Source: Cladorhizidae sp. MBARI D1340-BT2
Lineage: Eukaryota > Porifera > Demospongiae > Poecilosclerida > Cladorhizidae
Length of the DNA: 64,000 nucleotides
Direction: 5' to 3'
Assembly: GCA_028752905.1 (NCBI GenBank)
Contig: JAQNBH010000002.1
Location: 35,432,075 to 35,496,074, forward strand
Positions 51,044-63,340 of the stretch are shown here, piece by piece. The first letter of the stretch is position 1, and every line of letters starts with the position of its first letter. The translations under genes and the position numbers were made by a program. The notes under the pieces are model-generated. The model did no database searches and was not told the DNA's origin. It saw nothing but the letters and a program-made list of their open reading frames with translations.

Positions 51044-51983
51044 TTTAAAAAAATTTTTTTTATTCACCCCAACATCCCCAATTTCATTTCCTCCCCGGTC
51101 ATATGCTGTCAGACTGAATATCTCATCAGAAAATGACTAGATTGATAATTTGTCAATTGAAAAGAAGGAGTAATGCAAGTGCTTTCATAATATATAAAAA
51201 TTATTTACTACAGACAAAAATTGAATGAGTTACACGGTATCATGTGATGTCACTACATGAAATTACATTTCATAATAAATCAGTTTGAAAAGTGCATGAT
51301 AGTAGCTTTAGAATCGCAATAGAAATCACACAGAGGTTCGATCAAAGTTGGGAACTGAGAAAGAACGTGGCATGCGCAGGAGCAGACGTTTGTACCCCAC
51401 TTTGCACAGATAGCGCGGAAATGACTGAGCGATATTTTAGCCAAGTTTCAAGTCTTGGCCATGAACGCTTATTATATTATGAACAATCCAACTTACTGCG
51501 TTTATTCAGGCTTCTTCTTGTTCATTGCGCAGAGTTGCAATGAAATGGGAGGATAAAAAGTATCATAACTCAAGAATGGTTGACAATAAAATGTTGAAAC
51601 TTGAAATGCAGCTAATTTAATAGTGAAGGTATAGATTGACGAAAGAAAAAAAAAGAAGGAAAAAACCCCACACAATGGTCTACTCCCCCCTTGTACACCA
51701 AGGGGGGAGTAGACCATTTTGTGGGTTTTTTAAAAAACGTGTCATAACTATTGAATGCTTAATCCATTTCCAAAGATTATGGTCTCAAAATGTAGCTCAT
51801 TCTAGGTGCTTTCCAATGACATTAGAATAATGGTGTTGCAATAAACTAGGACTGAAACATGGGGAAACCACAAAGGTCCTTTAAAATGTTTAGATGCACT
51901 CCTGTACCCAAACCACAGGTCTTCAACACTTGCTATTTATGGTGATATTAGAGTGATTACAGATACCTCTTTTGAATTGATAG
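51044..51983 (+). repeat. Satellite monomer 55 (940 bp)
   Basis: A/T tract T3A7T8A; one C lost; GACTAGATTG; CAAGTGCTTTC; two AGT; intermediate loop; T6A6; GATTACAG. Third homologue of monomers 41 and 48. Confidence 0.95.
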
Positions 51984-52930
51984 TTTTTTTAAATTTTTTT
52001 AATTCACCCCAACATCCCCAATTTCATTTCCTCCCCCGGTCATATGCTGTCAGACTGAATATCTCATCAGAAAAAGACTGGATTGATAATTTGTCAATTG
52101 AAAAGAAGGAGTAATGCAAGAGCTTTCATAATATATAAAAATTATTTACTACAGACAAAAATTAAATGAGTTACACGGTATCATGTGATGTCACTACATG
52201 AAATTACATTTCATAATAAATCAGTTTGAAAAGTGCATGATAGTAGCTTTAGAATCGCAATAGAAATCACACAGAGGTTCGATCAAAGTTGGGAACTGAG
52301 AAAGAACGTGGCATGCGCAGGAGCAGACGTTTGTACCCCACTTTGCACAGATAGCGCGGAAATGACTGAGCGATATTTTAGCCAAGTTTCAAGTCTTGGC
52401 CATGAACGCTTATTATATTATGAACAATCCAACTTACTGCGTTTATTCAGGCTTCTTCTTGTTCATTGCGCAGAGTTGCAATGAAATGGGAGGATAAAAA
52501 GTATCATAACTCAAGAATGGTTGACAATAAAATGTTGAAACTTGAAATGCAGCTAATTTAATAGTGAAGGTATAGATTGCAAAAGAAGAAAAAAAAGAAG
52601 GAAAAAACCCCACACAATGGTCTACTCCCCCCTACATTGTACACCAAGGGGGGGAGTAGACCATTTTGTGGGTTTTTAAAAAAACGTGTCATAACTATTG
52701 AATGCTTAATCCATTTCCAAAGATTATGGTCTCAAAATGTAGCTCATTCTAGGTGCTTTCCAATGACATTAGAATAATGGTGTTGCAATAAACTAAGACT
52801 GAAACATGGGGAAACCACAAAGGTCCTTTAAAATGTTTAGATGCACTCCTGTACCCAAACCACAGGTCTTCAACACTTGCTATTTATGGTGATATTAGAG
52901 TGATCACAGATACCTCTTTTGAATTGATAG
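51984..52930 (+). repeat. Satellite monomer 56 (947 bp)
   Basis: A/T tract T7A3T7A2; GAAAAAGACTGG; AAATTAAATGAG; two AGT; ATTGCAAAAG near 52577, one base shorter than ATTGACAAAAG; 13-nt loop with seven G; T5A7. Confidence 0.95.
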
Positions 52931-53877
52931 TTTTTTTAAATTTTTTTTATTCACCCCAACATCCCCAATTTCATTTCCTCCCCCGGTCATATGCTGTCAG
53001 ACTGAATATCTCATCAGAAAATGACTGGATTGATAATTTGTCAATTGAAAAGAAGGAGTAATGCAAGAGCTTTCATAATATATAAAAATTATTTACTACA
53101 GACAAAAATTGAATGAGTTACACGGTATCATGTGATGTCACTACATGAAATTACATTTCATAATAAATCAGTTTGAAAAGTGCATGATAGTAGCTTTAGA
53201 ATCGCAATAGAAATCACACAGAGGTTCGATCAAAGTTGGGAACTGAGAAAGAACGTGGCATGCGCAGGAGCAGACGTTTGTACCCCACTTTGCACAGATA
53301 GCGCGGAAATGACTGAGCGATATTTTAGCCAAGTTTCAAGTCTTGGCCATGAACGCTTATTATATTATGAACAATCCAACTTACTGCGTTTATTCAGGCT
53401 TCTTCTTGTTCATTGCGCAGAGTTGCAATGAAATGGGAGGATAAAAGGTATCATAACTCAAGAATGGTTGACAATAAAATGTTGAAACTTGAAATGCAGC
53501 TAATTTAATAGTGAAGGTATAGATTGACGAAAGAAGAAAAAAAAGAAGGAAAAAACCCCACACAATGGTCTACTCCCCCCTACATTGTACACCAAGGGGG
53601 GAGTAGACCATTTTGTGGGTTTTTTAAAAAACGTGTCATAACTATTGAATGCTTAATCCATTTCCAAAGATTATGGTCTCAAAATGTAGCTCATTCTAGG
53701 TGCTTTCCAATGACATTAGAATAATGGTGTTGCAATAAACTAAGACTGAAACATGGGGAAACCACAAAGGTCCTTTAAAATGTTTAGATGCACTCCTGTA
53801 CCCAAACCACAGGTCTTCAACACTTGCTATTTATGGTGATATTAGAGTGATCACAGATACCTCTTTTGAATTGATAG
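52931..53877 (+). repeat. Satellite monomer 57 (947 bp)
   Basis: A/T tract T7A3T8A; two AGT; AAAAGGTATC; 13-nt loop; T6A6. Homologue of monomers 43, 50 and 53. Confidence 0.95.
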
Positions 53878-54821
53878 TTTTTTTAAAAATTTTTAATTCA
53901 CCCCAACATCCCCAATTTCATTTCCTCCCCCGGTCATATGCTGTCAGACTGAATATCTCATCAGAAAATGACTGGATTGATAATTTGTCAATTGAAAAGA
54001 AGGAGTAATGCAAGAGCTTTCATAATATATAAAAAATATTTACTACAGACAAAAATTGAATGAGTTACACGGTATCATGTGATGTCACTACATGAAATTA
54101 CATTTCATAATAAATCAGTTTGAAAAGTGCATGATAGTAGCTTTAGAATCGCAATAGAAATCACACAGAGGTTCGATCAAAGTTGGGAACTGAGAAAGAA
54201 CGTGGCATGCGCAGGAGCAGACGTTTGTACCCCACTTTGCACAGATAGCGCGGAAATGACTGAGCGATATTTTAGCCAAGTTTCAAGTCTTGGCCATGAA
54301 CGCTTATTATATTATGAACAATCCAACTTACTGCGTTTATTCAGGCTTCTTCTTGTTCATTGCGCAGAGTTGCAATGAAATGGGAGGATAAAAAGTATCA
54401 TAACTCAAGAATGGTTGACAATAAAATGTTGAAACTTGAAATGCAGCTAATTTAATAGTGAAGGTATAGATTGATGAAAGAAGGAAAAAAAGAAGGAAAA
54501 AACCCCACACAACAATGGTCTACTCCCCCCTACACCAAGGGGGGAGTAGACCATTTTGTGGGTTTTTTTAAAAAACGTGTCATAACTATTGAATGCTTAA
54601 TCCATTTCCAAAGATTATGGTCTCAAAATGTAGCTCATTCTAGGTGCTTTCCAATGACATTAGAATAATGGTGTTGCAATAAACTACGACTGAAACATGG
54701 GGAAACCACAAAGGTCCTTTAAAATGTTTAGATGCACTCCTGTACCCAAACCAAAGGTCTTCAACACTTGCTATTTATGGTGATATTAGAGTGATCACAG
54801 ATACCTATTTTGAATTGATAG
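53878..54821 (+). repeat. Satellite monomer 58 (944 bp)
   Basis: A/T tract T7A5T5A2 where its homologues have T7A3T7A2; AAAAAATATTTAC; two AGT; CAA insertion; 6-nt loop; T7A6, the only 13-base hairpin-side tract; private CTACGAC near 54685. Confidence 0.95.
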
Positions 54822-55770
54822 TTAAAAAAAAAATTTTTTATTCACCCCAACATCCCCAATTTCATTTCCTCCCCGGTCATATGCTGTCAGACTGAATATC
54901 TCATCAGAAAATGACTAGATTGATAATTTGTCAATTGAAAAGAAGGAGTAATGCAAGAGCTTTCATAATATATAAAAATTATTTACTACAGACAAAAATT
55001 GAATGAGTTACACGGTATCATGTGATGTCACTACATGAAATTACATTTCATAATAAATCAGTTTGAAAAGTGCATGATAGTAGTAGCTTTAGAATCGCAA
55101 TAGAAATCACACAGAGGTTCGATCAAAGTTGGGAACTGAGAAAGAACGTGGCATTCGCAGGAGCAGACGTTTGTACCCCACTTTGCACAGATAGCGCGGA
55201 AATGACTGAGCGATATTTTAGCCAAGTTTCAAGTCTTGGCCATGAACGCTTATTATATTATGAACAATCCAACTTACTGCGTTTATTCAGGCTTCTTCTT
55301 GTTCATTGCGCAGAGTTGCAATGAAATGGGAGGATAAAAAGTATCATAACTCAAGAATGGTTGACAATAAAATGTTGAAACTTGAAATGCAGCTAATTTA
55401 ATAGTGAAGGTATAGATTGACGAAAGAAGAAAAAAAAGAAGGAAAAAACCCCACACAATGGTCTACTCCCCCCTACATTGTACACCAAGGGGGGAGTAGA
55501 CCATTTTGTGGGTTTTTTTAAAAACGTGTCATAACTATTGAATGCTTAATCCATTTCCAAAGATTATGGTCTCAAAATGTAGCTCATTCTAGGTGCTTTC
55601 CAATGACATTAGAATAATGGTGTTGCAATAAACTAGGACTGAAACATGGGGAAACCACAAAGGTCCTTTAAAATGTTTAGATGCACTCCTGTACCCAAAC
55701 CACAGGTCTTCAACACTTGCTATTTATGGTGATATTAGAGTGATCACAGATACCTCTTTTGAATTGATAG
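54822..55770 (+). repeat. Satellite monomer 59 (949 bp)
   Basis: A/T tract T2A10T6A; one C lost; GACTAGATTG; three AGT; CATTCGC; 13-nt loop; T7A5. Homologue 62 has T2A9T7A. Confidence 0.95.
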
Positions 55771-56715
55771 TTAAAAAAAAAAAAATTTATTCACCCCAAC
55801 ATCCCCAATTTCATTTCCTCCCCCGGTCATATGCTGTCAGACTGAATATCTCATCAGAAAATGACTGGATTGATAATTTGTCAATTGAAAAGAAGGAGTA
55901 ATGCAAGTGCTTTCATAATATATAAAAAATATTTACTACAGACAAAAATTGAATGAGTTACACGGTATCATGTGATGTCACTACATGAAATTACATTTCA
56001 TAATAAATCAGTTTGAAAAGTGCATGATAGTAGTAGCTTTAGAATCGCAATAGAAATCACACAGAGGTTCGATCAAAGTTGGGAACTGAGAAAGAACGTG
56101 GCATTCGCAGGAGCAGACGTTTGTACCCCACTTTGCACAGATAGCGCGGAAATGACTGAGCGATATTTTAGCCAAGTTTCAAGTCTTGGCCATGAACGCT
56201 TATTATATTATGAACAATCCAACTTACTGCGTTTATTCAGGCTTCTTCTTGTTCATTGCGCAGAGTTGCAATGAAATGGGAGGATAAAAAGTATCATAAC
56301 TCAAGAATGGTTGACAATAAAATGTTGAAACTTGAAATGCAGCTAATTTAATAGTGAAGGTATAGATTGACGAAAGAAAAAAAAAAGAAGGAAAAAACCC
56401 CACACAATGGTCTACTCCCCCCTTGTACACCAAGGGGGGAGTAGACCATTTTGTGGGTTTTTTAAAAAACGTGTCATAACTATTGAATGCTTAATCCATT
56501 TCCAAAGATTATGGTCTCAAAATGTAGCTCATTCTAGGTGCTTTCCAATGACATTAGAATAATGGTGTTGCAATAAACTAGGACTGAAACATGGGGAAAC
56601 CACAAAGGTCCTTTAAAATGTTTAGATGCACTCCTGTACCCAAACCACAGGTCTTCAACACTTGCTATTTATGGTGATATTAGAGTGATTACAGATACCT
56701 CTTTTGAATTGATAG
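55771..56715 (+). repeat. Satellite monomer 60 (945 bp)
   Basis: A/T tract T2A13T3A; CAAGTGCTTTC; AAAAAATATTTAC; three AGT; CATTCGC; intermediate loop; T6A6; GATTACAG. Twin of monomer 63. Confidence 0.95.
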
Positions 56716-57663
56716 TTTTTTTAAATTTTTTTAATTCACCCCAACATCCCCAATTTCATTTCCTCCCCCGGTCATATGCTGTCAGACTGAATATCTCATC
56801 AGAAAATGACTGGATTGATAATTTGTCAATTGTAAAGAAGGAGTAATGCAAGAGCTTTCATAATATATAAAAATTATTTACTACAGACAAAAATTGAATG
56901 AGTTACACGGTATCATGTGATGTCACTACATGAAATTACATTTCATAATAAATCAGTTTGAAAAGTGCATGATAGTAGCTTTAGAATCGCAATAGAAATC
57001 ACACAGAGGTTCGATCAAAGTTGGGAACTGAGAAAGAACGTGGCATGCGCAGGAGCAGACGTTTGTACCCCACTTTGCACAGATAGCGCGGAAATGACTG
57101 AGCGATATTTTAGCCAAGTTTCAAGTCTTGGCCATGAACGCTTATTATATTATGAACAATCCAACTTACTGCGTTTATTCAGGCTTCTTCTTGTTCATTG
57201 CGCAGAGTTGCAATGAAATGGGAGGATAAAAAGTATCATAACTCAAGAATGGTTGACAATAAAATGTTGAAACTTGAAATGCAGCTAATTTAATAGTGAA
57301 GGTATAGATTGACAAAAGAAGAAAAAAAAGAAGGAAAAAACCCCACACAATGGTCTACTCCCCCCTACATTGTACACCAAGGGGGGGAGTAGACCATTTT
57401 GTGGGTTTTTTAAAAAACGTGTCATAACTATTGAATGCTTAATCCATTTCCAAAGATTATGGTCTCAAAATGTAGCTCATTCTAGGTGCTTTCCAATGAC
57501 ATTAGAATAATGGTGTTGCAATAAACTAAGACTGAAACATGGGGAAACCACAAAGGTCCTTTAAAATGTTTAGATGCACTCCTGTACCCAAACCAAAGGT
57601 CTTCAACACTTGCTATTTATGGTGATATTAGAGTGATCACAGATACCTATTTTGAATTGATAG
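56716..57663 (+). repeat. Satellite monomer 61 (948 bp)
   Basis: A/T tract T7A3T7A2; AATTGTAAAG near 56829; two AGT; GACAAAAG; 13-nt loop with seven G; T6A6; CCAAAGG and CCTATTTT at the end, unlike twin 64. Confidence 0.95.
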
Positions 57664-58612
57664 TTAAAAAAAAATTTTTTTATTCACCCCAACATCCCCA
57701 ATTTCATTTCCTCCCCGGTCATATGCTGTCAGACTGAATATCTCATCAGAAAATGACTAGATTGATAATTTGTCAATTGAAAAGAAGGAGTAATGCAAGA
57801 GCTTTCATAATATATAAAAATTATTTACTACAGACAAAAATTGAATGAGTTACACGGTATCATGTGATGTCACTACATGAAATTACATTTCATAATAAAT
57901 CAGTTTGAAAAGTGCATGATAGTAGTAGCTTTAGAATCGCAATAGAAATCACACAGAGGTTCGATCAAAGTTGGGAACTGAGAAAGAACGTGGCATTCGC
58001 AGGAGCAGACGTTTGTACCCCACTTTGCACAGATAGCGCGGAAATGACTGAGCGATATTTTAGCCAAGTTTCAAGTCTTGGCCATGAACGCTTATTATAT
58101 TATGAACAATCCAACTTACTGCGTTTATTCAGGCTTCTTCTTGTTCATTGCGCAGAGTTGCAATGAAATGGGAGGATAAAAAGTATCATAACTCAAGAAT
58201 GGTTGACAATAAAATGTTGAAACTTGAAATGCAGCTAATTTAATAGTGAAGGTATAGATTGACGAAAGAAGAAAAAAAAGAAGGAAAAAACCCCACACAA
58301 TGGTCTACTCCCCCCTACATTGTACACCAAGGGGGGAGTAGACCATTTTGTGGGTTTTTTTAAAAACGTGTCATAACTATTGAATGCTTAATCCATTTCC
58401 AAAGATTATGGTCTCAAAATGTAGCTCATTCTAGGTGCTTTCCAATGACATTAGAATAATGGTGTTGCAATAAACTAGGACTGAAACATGGGGAAACCAC
58501 AAAGGTCCTTTAAAATGTTTAGATGCACTCCTGTACCCAAACCACAGGTCTTCAACACTTGCTATTTATGGTGATATTAGAGTGATCACAGATACCTCTT
58601 TTGAATTGATAG
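57664..58612 (+). repeat. Satellite monomer 62 (949 bp)
   Basis: A/T tract T2A9T7A; one C lost; GACTAGATTG; three AGT; CATTCGC; 13-nt loop; T7A5. Twin of monomer 59 with the A/T boundary moved by one. Confidence 0.95.
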
Positions 58613-59557
58613 TTAAAAAAAAAAAAATTTATTCACCCCAACATCCCCAATTTCATTTCCTCCCCCGGTCATATGCTGTCAGACTGAATATCTCATCAGA
58701 AAATGACTGGATTGATAATTTGTCAATTGAAAAGAAGGAGTAATGCAAGTGCTTTCATAATATATAAAAAATATTTACTACAGACAAAAATTGAATGAGT
58801 TACACGGTATCATGTGATGTCACTACATGAAATTACATTTCATAATAAATCAGTTTGAAAAGTGCATGATAGTAGTAGCTTTAGAATCGCAATAGAAATC
58901 ACACAGAGGTTCGATCAAAGTTGGGAACTGAGAAAGAACGTGGCATTCGCAGGAGCAGACGTTTGTACCCCACTTTGCACAGATAGCGCGGAAATGACTG
59001 AGCGATATTTTAGCCAAGTTTCAAGTCTTGGCCATGAACGCTTATTATATTATGAACAATCCAACTTACTGCGTTTATTCAGGCTTCTTCTTGTTCATTG
59101 CGCAGAGTTGCAATGAAATGGGAGGATAAAAAGTATCATAACTCAAGAATGGTTGACAATAAAATGTTGAAACTTGAAATGCAGCTAATTTAATAGTGAA
59201 GGTATAGATTGACGAAAGAAAAAAAAAAGAAGGAAAAAACCCCACACAATGGTCTACTCCCCCCTTGTACACCAAGGGGGGAGTAGACCATTTTGTGGGT
59301 TTTTTAAAAAACGTGTCATAACTATTGAATGCTTAATCCATTTCCAAAGATTATGGTCTCAAAATGTAGCTCATTCTAGGTGCTTTCCAATGACATTAGA
59401 ATAATGGTGTTGCAATAAACTAGGACTGAAACATGGGGAAACCACAAAGGTCCTTTAAAATGTTTAGATGCACTCCTGTACCCAAACCACAGGTCTTCAA
59501 CACTTGCTATTTATGGTGATATTAGAGTGATTACAGATACCTCTTTTGAATTGATAG
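58613..59557 (+). repeat. Satellite monomer 63 (945 bp)
   Basis: A/T tract T2A13T3A; CAAGTGCTTTC; AAAAAATATTTAC; three AGT; CATTCGC; intermediate loop; T6A6. Twin of monomer 60. Confidence 0.95.
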
Positions 59558-60505
59558 TTTTTTTAAATTTTTTTAATTCACCCCAACATCCCCAATTTCA
59601 TTTCCTCCCCCGGTCATATGCTGTCAGACTGAATATCTCATCAGAAAATGACTGGATTGATAATTTGTCAATTGTAAAGAAGGAGTAATGCAAGAGCTTT
59701 CATAATATATAAAAATTATTTACTACAGACAAAAATTGAATGAGTTACACGGTATCATGTGATGTCACTACATGAAATTACATTTCATAATAAATCAGTT
59801 TGAAAAGTGCATGATAGTAGCTTTAGAATCGCAATAGAAATCACACAGAGGTTCGATCAAAGTTGGGAACTGAGAAAGAACGTGGCATGCGCAGGAGCAG
59901 ACGTTTGTACCCCACTTTGCACAGATAGCGCGGAAATGACTGAGCGATATTTTAGCCAAGTTTCAAGTCTTGGCCATGAACGCTTATTATATTATGAACA
60001 ATCCAACTTACTGCGTTTATTCAGGCTTCTTCTTGTTCATTGCGCAGAGTTGCAATGAAATGGGAGGATAAAAAGTATCATAACTCAAGAATGGTTGACA
60101 ATAAAATGTTGAAACTTGAAATGCAGCTAATTTAATAGTGAAGGTATAGATTGACAAAAGAAGAAAAAAAAGAAGGAAAAAACCCCACACAATGGTCTAC
60201 TCCCCCCTACATTGTACACCAAGGGGGGGAGTAGACCATTTTGTGGGTTTTTTAAAAAACGTGTCATAACTATTGAATGCTTAATCCATTTCCAAAGATT
60301 ATGGTCTCAAAATGTAGCTCATTCTAGGTGCTTTCCAATGACATTAGAATAATGGTGTTGCAATAAACTAAGACTGAAACATGGGGAAACCACAAAGGTC
60401 CTTTAAAATGTTTAGATGCACTCCTGTACCCAAACCACAGGTCTTCAACACTTGCTATTTATGGTGATATTAGAGTGATCACAGATACCTCTTTTGAATT
60501 GATAG
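59558..60505 (+). repeat. Satellite monomer 64 (948 bp)
   Basis: A/T tract T7A3T7A2; AATTGTAAAG near 59671; two AGT; GACAAAAG; 13-nt loop with seven G; T6A6; CCACAGG and CCTCTTTT at the end. Confidence 0.95.
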
Positions 60506-61448
60506 TTTTTTTAAATTTTTTTTATTCACCCCAACATCCCCAATTTCATTTCCTCCCCCGGTCATATGCTGTCAGACTGAATATCTCATCAGAAAATGAC
60601 TGGATTGATAATTTGTCAATTGAAAAGAAGGAGTAATGCAAGAGCTTTCATAATATATAAAAATTATTTACTACAGACAAAAATTGAATGAGTTACACGG
60701 TATCATGTGATGTCACTACATGAAATTACATTTCATAATAAATCAGTTTGAAAAGTGCATGATAGTAGCTTTAGAATCGCAATAGAAATCACACAGAGGT
60801 TCGATCAAAGTTGGGAACTGAGAAAGAACGTGGCATGCGCAGGAGCAGACGTTTGTACCCCACTATGCACAGATAGCGCGGAAATGACTGAGCGATATTT
60901 TAGCCAAGTTTCAAGTCTTGGCCATGAACGCTTATTATATTATGAACAATCCAACTTACTGCGTTTATTCAGGCTTCTTCTTGTTCATTGCGCAGAGTTG
61001 CAATGAAATGGGAGGATAAAAAGTATCATAACTCAAGAATGGTTGACAATAAAATGTTGAAACTTGAAATGCAGCTAATTTAATAGTGAAGGTATAGATT
61101 GATGAAAGAAGAAAAAAAAGAAGGAAAAAACCCCACACAACAATGGTCTACTCCCCCCTACACCAAGGGGGGAGTAGACCATTTTGTGGGTTTTTTAAAA
61201 AACGTGTCATAACTATTGAATGCTTAATCCATTTCCAAAGATTATGGTCTCAAAATGTAGCTCATTCTAGGTGCTTTCCAATGACATTAGAATAATGGTG
61301 TTGCAATAAACTAGGACTGAAACATGGGGAAACCACAAAGGTCCTTTAAAATGTTTAGATGCACTCCTGTACCCAAACCAAAGGTCTTCAACACTTGCTA
61401 TTTATGGTGATATTAGAGTGATCACAGATACCTATTTTGAATTGATAG
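60506..61448 (+). repeat. Satellite monomer 65 (943 bp)
   Basis: A/T tract T7A3T8A; two AGT; private CCACTATGC near 60861; CAA insertion; 6-nt loop; T6A6; CCTATTTT. Confidence 0.95.
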
Positions 61449-62398
61449 TTTTTTAAAAATATTTTTATTCACCCCAACATCCCCAATTTCATTTCCTCCC
61501 CCGGTCATATGCTGTCAGATTGAATATCTCATCAGAAAATGACTGGATTGATAATTTGTCAATTGAAAAGAAGGAGTAATGCAAGAGCTTTCATAATATA
61601 TAAAAATTATTTACTACAGACAAAAATTGAATGAGTTACACGGTATCATGTGATGTCACTACATGAAATTACATTTCATAATAAATCAGTTTGAAAAGTG
61701 CATGATAGTAGTAGCTTTAGAATCGCAATAGAAATCACACAGAGGTTCGATCAAAGTTGGGAACTGAGAAAGAACGTGGCATTCGCAGGTGCAGACGTTT
61801 GTACCCCACTTTGCACAGATAGCGCGGAAATGACTGAGCGATATTTTAGCCAAGTTTCAAGTCTTGGCCATGAACGCTTATTATATTATGAACAATCCAA
61901 CTTACTGCGTTTATTCAGGCTTCTTCTTGTTCATTGCGCAGAGTTGCAATGAAATGGGAGGATAAAAAGTATCATAACTCAAGAATGGTTGACAATAAAA
62001 TGTTGAAACTTGAAATGCAGCTAATTTAATAGTGAAGGTATAGATTGACGAAAGAAGAAAAAAAAGAAGGAAAAAACCCCACACAATGGTCTACTCCCCC
62101 CTACATTGTACACCAAGGGGGGAGTAGACCATTTTGTGGGTTTTTTAAAAAACGTGTCATAACTATTGAATGCTTAATCCATTTCCAAAGATTATGGTCT
62201 CAAAATGTAGCTCATTCTAGGTGCTTTCCAATGACATTAGAATAATGGTGTTGCAATAAACTAGGACTGAAACATGGGGAAACCACAAAGGTCCTTTAAA
62301 ATGTTTAGATGCACTCCTGTACCCAAACCACAGGTCTTCAACACTTGCTATTTATGGTGATATTAGAGTGATCACAGATACCTCTTTTGAATTGATAG
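61449..62398 (+). repeat. Satellite monomer 66 (950 bp)
   Basis: A/T tract T6A5TAT5A; private GTCAGATTG near 61514; three AGT; CATTCGCAGGTGC with a private A to T; 13-nt loop; T6A6. Confidence 0.95.
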
Positions 62399-63340
62399 TT
62401 TTTTAAAATTTTTTTTATTCACCCCAACATCCCCAATTTCATTTCCTCCCCCGGTCATATGCTGTCAGACTGAATATCTCATCAGAAAATGACTGGATTG
62501 ATAATTTGTCAATTGAAAAGAAGGAGTAATGCAAGTGCTTTCATAATATATAAAAAATATTTACTACAGACAAAAATTGAATGAGTTACACGGTATCATG
62601 TGATGTCACTACATGAAATTACATTTCATAATAAATCAGTTTGAAAAGTGCATGATAGTAGCTTTAGAATCGCAATAGAAATCACACAGAGGTTCGATCA
62701 AAGTTGGGAACTGAGAAAGAACGTGGCATGCGCAGGAGCAGACGTTTGTACCCCACTTTGGACAGATAGCGCGGAAATGACTGAGCGATATTTTAGCCAA
62801 GTTTCAAGTCTTGGCCATGAACGCTTATTATATTATGAACAATCCAACTTACTGCGTTTATTCAGGCTTCTTCTTGTTCATTGCGCAGAGTTGCAATGAA
62901 ATGGGAGGATAAAAAGTATCATAACTCAAGAATGGTTGACAATAAAATGTTGAAACTTGAAATGCAGCTAATTTAATAGTGAAGGTATAGATTGACGAAA
63001 GAAAGAAAAAAGAAGGAAAAAACCCCACACAATGGTCTACTCCCCCCTTGTACACCAAGGGGGGAGTAGACCATTTTGTGGGTTTTTTAAAAAACGTGTC
63101 ATAACTATTGAATGCTTAATCCATTTCCAAAGATTATGGTCTCAAAATGTAGCTCATTCTAGGTGCTTTCCAATGACATTAGAATAATGGTGTTGCAATA
63201 AACTAGGACTGAAACATGGGGAAACCACAAAGGTCCTTTAAAATGTTTAGATGCACTCCTGTACCCAAACCACAGGTCTTCAACACTTGCTATTTATGGT
63301 GATATTAGAGTGATTACAGATACCTCTTTTGAATTGATAG
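62399..63340 (+). repeat. Satellite monomer 67 (942 bp)
   Basis: A/T tract T6A4T8A; CAAGTGCTTTC; AAAAAATATTTAC; two AGT; private TTTGGACAG near 62758; intermediate loop; T6A6; GATTACAG. Confidence 0.95.

Larger units (their letters stand above)
37807..54821 (+). repeat. ~6.62-kb seven-monomer period, three passes (monomers 41-58)
   Basis: Marker units 41/48/55 (CTAGATTG, AGTGCTTTC, intermediate loop), 42/49/56 (AAAAAGACTGG, AATTAAATG, seven G) and 44/51/58 (AAAAAATATTTAC, CAA insertion) recur at 6,615-6,621 bp. Between the second and third passes a 2,837-bp trimer (monomers 49-51 and 52-54) is doubled. Confidence 0.85.
54822..60505 (+). repeat. Doubled 2,842-bp trimer (monomers 59-64)
   Basis: Lengths 949, 945, 948 occur twice. 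Shared markers are T7A5 with one lost C (59, 62), T2A13T3A (60, 63) and AATTGTAAAG (61, 64). The twins part near the end of units 61 and 64 (CCAAAGG with CCTATTTT against CCACAGG with CCTCTTTT). Confidence 0.88.
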
